From: Vicinamibacterales bacterium
Lineage (GTDB): Bacteria; Acidobacteriota; Vicinamibacteria; Vicinamibacterales; UBA2999
Assembly: GCA_041394705.1 (NCBI GenBank)
Contig: JAWKHS010000005.1
Coordinates: 1 to 64,000, forward strand
Length of the DNA stretch: 64,000 nucleotides
Direction: 5' to 3'
Each line of letters begins with the position of its first letter. Within the stretch, counting starts at the first letter, position 1. Of the stretch, positions 8,555-16,899 are shown one piece after another. The notes beneath the pieces were generated by a model. The model was not told the DNA's origin, did no database searches, and was given only the letters and a program-made list of their open reading frames with translations. Position numbers and translations under genes: made by a program.

Positions 8555-9742
8555 CTATCGGGCGAGGCGGTTGTACTTCTGCAGCACGGTCCGCAGCTGG
8601 TCGTGCGGCAATCGCTCCACCCGCCGGCCGTTGGCGCCCGTCATCGTCTCGGCGGCGACCATCGCATTGACGATCGCCTCCTCGGTGGCCCAGGCGGTGG
8701 CGTCGAAGATGCCGCTGATCTGCTCGTTCGAGACCATCCGCAGTTCGGCCAGGCCCGAGGCGCGGAAGGCGTCCGGGTTCGCGGTGGAGAACGCGATGAA
8801 GATGTCGCCGGAGCCGTTGCCCGAGAGGCCGCCCGTCCTGGCCATGCCCAGCGTGGCGCGGCGTGCGAGCCGCTTCAGCTGGTGCGGCAGGAGCGGCGCG
8901 TCGGTGCCGACCACGATGATGATCGACCCGAGATCGCCGCGCACGGCGTCGCCCGGGACCAGCGCCGCCTGCTGCGGCGTCTGCGGGATCTCCTTGCCGA
9001 CGGGCACGCCCGCGATCGTCAGCTGCGGCCGGCGCCCGAAGTTGGCCTGCACGAGCACGCCGACGGTGTAGCGCGCGCCTTCCACGGTGACGACGCGGGA
9101 CGACGTCCCGATACCGCCCTTGAAGCCGTACGCGATCATGCCGGTGCCGCCGCCCACGTTGCCTTCGCGGACGGGCCCGCCGGTCGCCGAATCCAGCGCC
9201 TCGAAGACGTGGCGCTCCTTCACGTGGAAGCCGTTGATGTCGTTCAGGGCGCCGTCGTAGGTCTCGGCCACCACGGGGAGCGACCACCAATACCCCGACG
9301 CGTCCGGGGGACCGCTCTTGATGCGCCACTGGATGACGGCATCGCGCACCACGCCGACGCTGTGGGTGTTCGTGATCATCACCGGCCCCTCGAGGAAGCC
9401 CGACTCCTCCACCCACGTCGTGCCGGTCATCTCGCCGTTCCCGTTCTGGGAGAACCAGCCGGCGAACGACGGGTGCGCCATCGAGTCCTTGCCCCGCGGC
9501 AGCACGGCCGTCACGCCCGTCCGCACCGGCCCCTTGCCTACGACCAGCGGCCCGTCGCCTTCGATGATCGTCGCGTGGCCCACCGTCACGCCCGCCACGT
9601 CGGTGATCGCGTTCTCGCGTCCCGGCGTGCCCTCGAACGGGACGCCCAGGTCGCGGGCGCGCGGGGGACGCTGCGCCACCAGGTCGGCGGACGCGGCGGC
9701 CACCAGCAGGGCGGCGGCGAGACAGGACTGCGTGCGGGTCAT
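8555..9742 (-). CDS. Exported P1-family (DmpA/BapA-like) aminopeptidase
   Basis: 395 residues with a signal peptide (LAAALLVAAASADLVAQ). The P1 family is Ntn-hydrolase-like and self-cleaves before a nucleophilic Ser or Thr. Family landmarks include NAITDVAGVTVGHATI near the N-terminus, GNVGGGTGMIAYGFKGGIGTSSRVV leading into the cleavage site region (broken here only to show position; the nucleophile is probably in GTSS), and VGTDAPLLPHQLKRLARRA in the C-terminal half. It likely trims D-amino-acid or beta-peptides in the periplasm. First gene of a four-gene same-strand run ending with the CBS protein. Confidence 0.88.
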   Translation of the reverse strand: MTRTQSCLAAALLVAAASADLVAQRPPRARDLGVPFEGTPGRENAITDVAGVTVGHATIIEGDGPLVVGKGPVRTGVTAVLPRGKDSMAHPSFAGWFSQNGNGEMTGTTWVEESGFLEGPVMITNTHSVGVVRDAVIQWRIKSGPPDASGYWWSLPVVAETYDGALNDINGFHVKERHVFEALDSATGGPVREGNVGGGTGMIAYGFKGGIGTSSRVVTVEGARYTVGVLVQANFGRRPQLTIAGVPVGKEIPQTPQQAALVPGDAVRGDLGSIIIVVGTDAPLLPHQLKRLARRATLGMARTGGLSGNGSGDIFIAFSTANPDAFRASGLAELRMVSNEQISGIFDATAWATEEAIVNAMVAAETMTGANGRRVERLPHDQLRTVLQKYNRLAR

Positions 9743-9826
9743 GGGGCGGAGTGTACCCCGGCGCCGGTGCGCCCGTACATGGCGACGGCGGGCCCGTGAG
9801 CCCGCCGTCGGCAGGAATCGGCGGCT

Positions 9827-10390
9827 TCAGCGGCCGGGCCGCCGCATCTGCTGCATGCGCTCGGTGGAGGGCGGCGTCAGGCCCTTGCTGCGGTAGTACG
9901 GGATGGCGGTGCCGTACATCTCGTTGTTGTGGGCAATCACGTTGGCGAGCACGGCCGCCCGGGCGACGCTGTTCTGACCCTGCTTGACCATCTCCATCGC
10001 GTTGGCGTCGGTCAGCATCTTGAACGCCTCGTCGCAGAAGGCGAACGAGTCGGCCAGCGCTTTCACGAACTCGGCCTTCGTCGTCTTCTTCTCGTTGTCG
10101 TTCCCCTGGTTCGGGTTCGCCACGCCGCGCGCCGCGGAGCAGGCGTTGAACTGCGAGTTGGCGACGTGGCCGAACAGCTGGCCGAACGTCCGGACGTCCT
10201 TGGTGATCTGGAACCCGTAGTCGGCCTCGGGCATCTTCTCGGCCATCTCGGTCAGGTTGCGCTTGACGCCCTCGTAGCTGCGCTGGAGGCCGGCGACGAG
10301 CGTGATGGTCTGCGGCTGGCCGCCCATCTGTGCCTGGGCCGACGGGACGGCCAGGGCGACGACGAACAGGCCGGTGAACGCGTACTTCAT
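9827..10390 (-). CDS. Exported DinB-superfamily protein
   Basis: About 187 residues. The ATG at 10390 is preferred because AAGGAG precedes it by about 6 nt and it gives a signal peptide (MKYAFTGLFVVALAVPSAQA). The mature part is helical with DinB four-helix-bundle features: the first His in GQLFGHVANSQ and a later His in VLANVIAHNNEMYG, which usually serve as metal ligands, and the PYYRSKGLTPP ending common to these exported versions. Bacillithiol-dependent transferases share the fold, but export argues for a different role. Function unknown. Confidence 0.78.
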   Translation of the reverse strand: MKYAFTGLFVVALAVPSAQAQMGGQPQTITLVAGLQRSYEGVKRNLTEMAEKMPEADYGFQITKDVRTFGQLFGHVANSQFNACSAARGVANPNQGNDNEKKTTKAEFVKALADSFAFCDEAFKMLTDANAMEMVKQGQNSVARAAVLANVIAHNNEMYGTAIPYYRSKGLTPPSTERMQQMRRPGR

Positions 10391-10503
10391 GGGTGAGCTC
10401 CTTGCGGCCGACGCGCGGCCAGCGGTGTCCGGGCGATCACGGACACGCTCCGCGACTGGCCCCACGACCAACTAGGCACTCTAGACCACCTGTCGGACGC
10501 GAA

Positions 10504-11373
10504 TCAACGGACGGGCGAACCCGCATCCGGCGGGCCGCGGCGAACGCGGAGCCGGGCCCGAACGTCGTCCACGTCCACGGTGGGCCCCGTCCAGGCCAGG
10601 TCGTCGACCGTGTCGAAGACCGCGACGTCGGTTCTCAGGGTGGCCAGCGTGCGGAACAGGACCGCCAGGTCCCGGTCGCGTCGCAGCGTGGCGGCCAGGG
10701 CGCCGGCCCGCGCCACGTCCACGTCCCACGCCCGGTGGTCATCGGGCACGTCTTCGAGGTGCCCGTACCGCGCCAGCACTTTCGCGGCGGACTTGGCGCC
10801 CCACCCGGTGAGGCCCGGGAAGCCGTCCGCGCTGTCGCCGACGAGCGCGAGGTAATCGGGAATGGACGCCGGCGGAACGCCGAACTTCGCCACCACGCCC
10901 GCTTCGTCGCGCGTGACCTTGCGCAGGCGGTCGCGCTGGACGATCCGGGTGCCGCGCACGGCCTGGGCGAGGTCCTTGTCCGGAGTGCAGACGATCACCT
11001 GCTCCACCCGCGGGTCCTCCGCCGCGCGCGCGGCGGCCGAGGCCAGCGCGTCGTCGGCCTCGACCTCCACCATCGGCCACACCGTGAGCCCCCAGGCGGT
11101 CAGCGACTCCTCGAGCAGCGGAAACTGCGCGCGGAGCGCGGGGGGAATGCCCTCACCGGTCTTGTAGCCGGGCCAGAGCCCGTTCCGGAACGACTCGATC
11201 ACGTGATCCGTCGCGATGCCGATGTGCGTCGCCCCTTCTTCCACCAGGCTCCGGATCGAGTGCATCACGCCGCGCACCGCCGCCACGTCCTCGCCCGCGG
11301 CGTTCGTCGCCGGGGGCAGCGCGTAGAAGTAGCGGAAGAGCTCGTAGGTGCCGTCGACCAGGTGCACGTTCAC
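10504..11373 (-). CDS. Stand-alone 5'-3' exonuclease / flap endonuclease (Pol I N-domain type)
   Basis: 289 residues equivalent to the 5' nuclease domain of DNA polymerase I without the polymerase. Acidic metal ligands are visible in HLVDGTYELFR, VEVEADDALA, CTPDKDLAQ and LVGDSADGFPG, followed by the helix-hairpin-helix GLTGWGAKSAAKVL. It would remove flaps or RNA primers in replication and repair. It is divergent from aguB with 63 nt between starts, which must hold both promoters. Confidence 0.9.
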   Translation of the reverse strand: MNVHLVDGTYELFRYFYALPPATNAAGEDVAAVRGVMHSIRSLVEEGATHIGIATDHVIESFRNGLWPGYKTGEGIPPALRAQFPLLEESLTAWGLTVWPMVEVEADDALASAAARAAEDPRVEQVIVCTPDKDLAQAVRGTRIVQRDRLRKVTRDEAGVVAKFGVPPASIPDYLALVGDSADGFPGLTGWGAKSAAKVLARYGHLEDVPDDHRAWDVDVARAGALAATLRRDRDLAVLFRTLATLRTDVAVFDTVDDLAWTGPTVDVDDVRARLRVRRGPPDAGSPVR

Positions 11374-11436
11374 GCGTCCAGCATACCCGCGCCGGGCGGG
11401 ACGACCGCGTGCGCGTGTTATAACGATGGTCGTCCC

Positions 11437-12410
<974 letters not shown>

Positions 12411-12414
<4 letters not shown>

Positions 12415-13529
12415 GCCACGGGCCAGGCCCGGCGGCCGCCGGCGCGGCGCCGGGAGGGCGCCGCCGCCCACGGGTGCTCACGGGCACGCCGGCGGAACAC
12501 GGGTACACGTTCCCGGCCGAGTGGGCGGCGCAGGCGGCGACGTGGCTCAGCTGGCCGCGGCCCGAAGGCATCTCCTTTCCCGGCTTCTACCATCGCTCGA
12601 TCGCCGACGTGGTCCGCGTCATCCATGCCATCGCCGCGTTCCAGCCGGTGCGCGTCAACGTGCCCAACGCGAACTACGAGCGGATCGTCCGCGAGATGCT
12701 CCGCGCCGGGGGCGTGCGGCTGTCCCGCGTCGGGTTCCATCACGTGCCCACCAACGAGTGCTGGGCCCGCGATCACGGACCGGCATTCGTGCAGCGCCGT
12801 CGCCGCGGCCGCGTGGAGACCGCGGTGGTGGACTGGGGCTTCAACGCCTGGGGCGGCAAGTACCCGCCGTGGGACGCCGACGACGCGGTGCCCACGCGGG
12901 TGGCCGCACACCTCGGCCTGCCCGTCTTCCACGCCGATCTCGTGATGGAGGGCGGGGCCATCGACGTGAACGGCGAGGGCACGCTCGTGACCACCACCTC
13001 GTGCCTGCTGAACCGGAACCGCAATCCCGGCCGCACGAAGGCCGAGATCGAGCACGCGCTCAAGGCCTACTACGGGCAGCGGCACGTCGTCTGGCTCGGC
13101 GAGGGCATCGCCGGCGACGACACCGACGGCCACGTGGACGATCTGGCCCGCTTCATCGACGCGCGCACGGTCGTGACGGCCGTAGAACCCGACCCTCGGG
13201 ACGAGAACCACCGCGTGCTCGCCGACAACCGCCGCCGGCTGGACCTGGCCCGGGACGCGGACGGCCGGCCCTTCACCGTGATCGAGCTTCCGATGCCGCG
13301 GCCCGTGGTCCATGAAGGGCTCCGGCTGCCCGCCACCTACGTCAACTTCCTGTTCGTGAACGGCGGCCTGCTGGTGCCCACCTTCGGAGACCGGCGCCAC
13401 GACCGCCGCGCGCTGGACGTGCTCCAGCGGGCCCTGCCCCGCCGGAGGGTCGTCGGCGTGGACTGCCGGGCCCTCATCTGGGGCCTTGGCGCCATCCACT
13501 GCCTGACGCAGCAGCAGCCCAGAGCCTGA
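12411..13529 (+). CDS. aguA: Agmatine deiminase
   Basis: Peptidyl-arginine-deiminase-like enzyme converting agmatine to N-carbamoylputrescine and ammonia. 372 residues. The catalytic Cys is at about 364 in GAIHCLTQQ. The Asp/His pair lies in GDDTDGHVDD, and substrate-binding segments NECWARDHGP and VDWGFNAWGGKY are intact. The ATG overlaps the aguB stop by 4 nt. With aguB it completes arginine-derived putrescine synthesis from agmatine; no arginine decarboxylase is in the window. Confidence 0.96.
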
Positions 13530-13577
13530 CCCCAGGCGCCCCGCACGCCGCACACGTCGCGCATTAGAGTGTGGGCG

Positions 13578-14981
13578 ATGCGGCCCGGAGCCTCGCGCCA
13601 CCTCGTCGCCGACCAGGCCCTGTCCCGAGCCGCCGGGGCGCCCCTGGTGGACGGCAACGCCGTGCGCATCCTGCGCGACGGGGCCGAGAACTACCCGGCG
13701 TGGCTGGCCGCGATCGCGAGCGCGTCGGCCTTCATCCACTTCGACAGCTACATCGTCCACGACGACCGGACCGGGGCGCTCGTCGCGGACGCCCTCATCG
13801 ACCGCGCGCGGGCTGGCGTGCGCGTCCGGGTGCTGTACGACTGGCTCGGCGCGGTGCGGTCGACGCCCCGGGCCTTCTGGTACCGGCTGGAGGACGCCGG
13901 CGTCGAGGTGCGCGCGTTCAACCCGCCCAGTGCCGCACGGCCGCTCGCGTGGCTGTCGCGCGACCACCGGAAGATGCTCGCGGTCGACGGCAGGGTTGCG
14001 TACGTGTCGGGGCTGTGCGTGGGCGACGACTGGGTGGGGACGGCCGGCGCCTCTCCATGGCGTGACACGGGCATCGAGATCCTGGGACCGGCCGTGGCGG
14101 ACGTCCACGCCGAGTTCGCCGGCATCTGGGCGGCGGCCGGGCCGCCGCTCCCCGGCGACGAGCGGCCGTCGCGCCTCGACCTCGCCCGCCGCGGCGACGT
14201 CGCCGTGCGTGTGATGGGCGGCACCCCGTCGGCGACGAGCATGCTGCGCCTCGACGCGCTGGTCGCGGGCATGGCGCGTGAACGCCTCTGGATTGCCGAC
14301 GCCTACTTCGTCGGCCTCCCCACCTACGTGCAGGCGCTGACGGCGGCGGCGGCCGACGGCGTGGACGTGCGGCTGCTGGTGCCCGGCACGAGCGATCTGC
14401 CGCTCGTCCGGTCGCTGACGCGCGCCGGCTACCGCGGTCTCCTGGAAGGCGGCGTGCGCGTGTTCGAGTGGACCGGGTCCATGATGCACGCCAAGACGGC
14501 GGTGGCCGACGGCCTCTGGGCCCGCGTCGGCTCGACCAACCTGAACCTCCAAAGCTGGATCGGCAACTGGGAGCTGGACGTCGCCATCGAGGACGCCGGC
14601 GTCGCCGCGCGGATGGAGGCGATGTACGAGGCCGACCTGGCCGCTTCGATCGAGGTGGTGCTCGGCGCGCACCGCCTCCACGTCCGGAGGCCGGCGGAGG
14701 CGGGTCCCGAGACGCGGCCCTCCCGCGGCGCGGCCAGGCGGGCCGCGGCCGGCGCCCTGCGCCTGGGACACACGGTGGGCGCGGCGCTCACCGACCGGCG
14801 GACGCTGTGGGCGGCCGAGGCGCCGACGCTCCTCGCGGGCGGCCTCGTCCTGCTGACGCTGGCGGGGCTGGCGCTCTGGCGGCCGGCGTGGCTGGCCTAC
14901 CCGGCAGCCGGGCTGGCGGCGTGGCTGGGCCTGTCCCTGGCGGGGGCCGCCTGGCGGGCGTGGAGTGGCCGGCGCGCCTGA
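13578..14981 (+). CDS. Phospholipase D/cardiolipin synthase-family protein
   Basis: 467 residues with two HKD motifs: DHRKMLAVDGR (first half) and HAKTAVADGLWARVGSTN (second half), each followed by the serine/glycine element of PLD enzymes. The early part of the chain lacks a clear N-terminal membrane segment, but the last 90 residues carry two hydrophobic helices. This layout resembles ClsB/ClsC-type synthases that join phospholipids, though nuclease or phosphatase activity cannot be excluded. ATG 13578 was chosen; an in-frame GTG lies at 13569. Confidence 0.87.
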   Translation: MRPGASRHLVADQALSRAAGAPLVDGNAVRILRDGAENYPAWLAAIASASAFIHFDSYIVHDDRTGALVADALIDRARAGVRVRVLYDWLGAVRSTPRAFWYRLEDAGVEVRAFNPPSAARPLAWLSRDHRKMLAVDGRVAYVSGLCVGDDWVGTAGASPWRDTGIEILGPAVADVHAEFAGIWAAAGPPLPGDERPSRLDLARRGDVAVRVMGGTPSATSMLRLDALVAGMARERLWIADAYFVGLPTYVQALTAAAADGVDVRLLVPGTSDLPLVRSLTRAGYRGLLEGGVRVFEWTGSMMHAKTAVADGLWARVGSTNLNLQSWIGNWELDVAIEDAGVAARMEAMYEADLAASIEVVLGAHRLHVRRPAEAGPETRPSRGAARRAAAGALRLGHTVGAALTDRRTLWAAEAPTLLAGGLVLLTLAGLALWRPAWLAYPAAGLAAWLGLSLAGAAWRAWSGRRA

Positions 14982-15070
14982 GGGGCGATATACTGGATCT
15001 CTTGTCGCGTCTGCCGGAAAGTGGCCAGGGGGATCAGGTCCCCGCCCGGATCCGGTGAAAGGACCGTTCC

Positions 15071-15328
15071 GTGAAGTCAGGCATCCATCCCGAGTATTTC
15101 GAGGTCACCGCCCACTGCGCCTGCGGCGCCTCGTGGCAGACCCGCTCCACGAAGAAGGATGTCCACCTGGACATCTGCAACAACTGCCACCCGTTCTTCA
15201 CGGGCCGCCAGAAGCTCATCGACACGGAAGGCCGGGTCGAGCGGTTCACGAAGAAGTTCGGCGCGCAGTCGGCCGAGGCCCTCAAGGCCGCGGCCAAGGC
15301 CCGCAAGGCCGCCAAGAAGGCCAACTAG
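15071..15328 (+). CDS. rpmE: 50S ribosomal protein L31 (bL31), zinc-binding form
   Basis: 85 residues starting at GTG with AAAGGA about 9 nt upstream. MKSGIHPEY is the classical L31 N-terminus. Cys16, Cys18, Cys36 and Cys39 (CAC...CNNC) form the zinc site of the C+ version. The tail is Lys/Ala-rich. A TATACT hexamer at 14989-14994 could be the -10 element, giving a leader of roughly 70 nt that contains small inverted repeats. The gene converges on the zinc-ribbon gene, and the two stops share the palindrome CTAG. Confidence 0.96.
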   Translation: MKSGIHPEYFEVTAHCACGASWQTRSTKKDVHLDICNNCHPFFTGRQKLIDTEGRVERFTKKFGAQSAEALKAAAKARKAAKKAN

Positions 15329-15666
15329 TCCATCGGCGGGTCGTCGGGCCGGTCCTCGACCGCGTCCGCAGCGGCCCCCCGCGCGCGGGTGGCGCCGAAG
15401 ACCAGTCCGGCCAGCCCGGCCGCGCCGATCCCGACCAGGGCACGCGTGAAGAGCCGCCCGCGAGGCGGTGGCGTGCCCTTCACGATCTGGCGGTAGGTCT
15501 CGAGGTCTGGGGACGGCTCCACGACGGTGCGCGGCCGCTTGCGCCCGTCCGGCACGGGCACCCACCGCGTCAGGAACGTGAACTGGTCCGAGGCGCAGCG
15601 CGGGCAGTGCTGCTCCTCGTGCACTTCCTCACAGTCCAGGCAGAGCCGTGCGCGCCGGAGATGCAT
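15325..15666 (-). CDS. Small zinc-ribbon protein with one membrane segment
   Basis: 113 residues from the ATG at 15666. The N-terminal MHLRRARLCLDCEEVHEEQHCPRC supplies two CxxC pairs of a zinc ribbon (shown only as positions 9-12 and 21-24). A basic linker with RKRPRTVVEPSPDLETYRQIV follows, then one hydrophobic helix (ALVGIGAAGLAGLVFGA) and an acidic tail. Topology suggests a cytosolic zinc ribbon anchored to the inner membrane. I do not recognise a named family. Its stop overlaps the rpmE stop tail to tail. Confidence 0.72.
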   Translation of the reverse strand: MHLRRARLCLDCEEVHEEQHCPRCASDQFTFLTRWVPVPDGRKRPRTVVEPSPDLETYRQIVKGTPPPRGRLFTRALVGIGAAGLAGLVFGATRARGAAADAVEDRPDDPPMD

Positions 15667-15755
15667 GATCCCAGTGTAGCGCGGCCCTCGACGGCCGGCC
15701 CTGGGCTCTGGCGCCAGTCTCGCCGCCCGCCGCCAGCCCAGCAAGCCGCTCGCCG

Positions 15756-16781
15756 CTACTCGAGAAACACCGGCTGCCCCCACGCCTTGCGGCCGTTGGA
15801 GTCAGTGACGACGACGCGGGCGAACCGGCGCCGGCCGGACAGCGTGAAGCGGACGTCGGTGCCGTCGGCGCGGTCCACCACGCCCGACGCATCGACCAGC
15901 GCGGAGCGGAACCGCGTGTCGGCATCGGGGCGGATGCGCAGGCTGATGGCCGACCGATCGGCCTCATAGGCGGCGAGCTCGACCCCCGTCGAGGCGTAGA
16001 AGTCCCCGGCCTCCAGCGAGGCGACCAGCGCCGAGGGATCGAGGCGAGGCGCGCGGACCACCACCCAGCCCTGGCCAGGCCGGGGCGCGGTCCGGTCCCA
16101 GGGGCGCTTGAACACGTGTGCGTCGTCCACGGCGATGCCGTACACGCGTTTCCCCGCGGCGAGCAGCCGATCCCACACGTCTTCCAGCGCCGGCGCCTCG
16201 CCGCCGCCGGCGTTGTTCACGTGGGGATGGCCATTGAAGATCTCGAGGAGGCGATAGCGCTCCAGGGCCTGGAGGTCCGCCGGCGCGATCGCCCACCCGA
16301 AGTTCGGGTGGTTGATGTGGGGCACGCCGTCGGCCTCGCGGATCGCGTCGATGTCGCGCTGGACGGTGTCGGCGACGCTCGTACCGTGACGGGGCTCGAC
16401 GAGCGTCCGCACGTTCAGGCCGTTGATGTGCAGGGGCCGTTTCTCGAAGGTGTCCGTCACCTCCTCGCCGGGCATCAGGAGGAACTCGCCGGGCGCCGCG
16501 TGGCGGCGCGAGAGATCGTCGATCCCGGTGAGCACGTTGTGGTCGCTGAGCACCAGGAACTGGTAGCCCTGGTCCTTGTACCAGCGCGTCACCTCGTCCG
16601 GCGTGCTGTCGCCGTCGCTCTCGGTCGTGTGGGTGTGCGTGTTGCCCTTGTACCAGCGCCACAAGGATCGGTCGGGCACGTCGGGCTGCCGGGCCGGCGC
16701 CGCCACGCCGCCCGCCAGCATCACCGCCACCCCGATCCCGGCCACCGCCAGCAACGTCCGTCCGCGCGTCATGGCCCTCAT
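15756..16781 (-). CDS. Exported PHP-domain phosphoesterase-like protein
   Basis: About 341 residues with a signal peptide (LLAVAGIGVAVMLAGG). PHP-type metal motifs: WYKGNTHTHTTESDGDSTP (HxH), FLVLSDHNV, MPGEEVT, INHPNFGW and VDDAHVF. Such CehA/McbA-like proteins hydrolyse phosphoesters or act with other enzymes outside the cytosol. The last 80 residues form a beta-rich region with VDASGVVDRADG and ARVVVTDSNGRKAWGQP, common after exported PHP domains. Starts at 16781 or 16772 are both possible. Substrate unknown. Confidence 0.84.
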   Translation of the reverse strand: MRAMTRGRTLLAVAGIGVAVMLAGGVAAPARQPDVPDRSLWRWYKGNTHTHTTESDGDSTPDEVTRWYKDQGYQFLVLSDHNVLTGIDDLSRRHAAPGEFLLMPGEEVTDTFEKRPLHINGLNVRTLVEPRHGTSVADTVQRDIDAIREADGVPHINHPNFGWAIAPADLQALERYRLLEIFNGHPHVNNAGGGEAPALEDVWDRLLAAGKRVYGIAVDDAHVFKRPWDRTAPRPGQGWVVVRAPRLDPSALVASLEAGDFYASTGVELAAYEADRSAISLRIRPDADTRFRSALVDASGVVDRADGTDVRFTLSGRRRFARVVVTDSNGRKAWGQPVFLE

Positions 16782-16825
16782 GGTGCCCGATCCCGGTGTC
16801 GCCCGTGCAACGCCGTACACGGCAC

Positions 16826-16854
16826 GGGCGGCGCCGGGAGTTCCCGGGCCGCCC
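16826..16854 (-). terminator. Hairpin downstream of the first TonB receptor gene
   Basis: Inverted repeat with outer arms GGGCGGC/GCCGCCC and inner arms CCGGG/CCCGG, one bulged base and a 4-nt loop, 46 nt beyond the stop at 16900. There is no U-tract on the minus strand, so it is a likely 3'-end stabiliser or Rho-assisted terminator rather than a canonical one. Confidence 0.4.
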
Positions 16855-16899
16855 GCGTGGTCGTCTGGCGCCGGCTGGACCGCCGGCTGCGTGCCCCGG

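Noticed and set aside
6368..9799. 1143-codon plus-strand frame across CBS, sirtuin, glycosyltransferase and peptidase genes
   Set aside because: Antisense shadow of four well-supported genes; low-complexity composition.
14982..15070. L31 autoregulatory leader
   Set aside because: Only short inverted repeats are visible and no known L31 leader motif; not enough to call a regulatory RNA.
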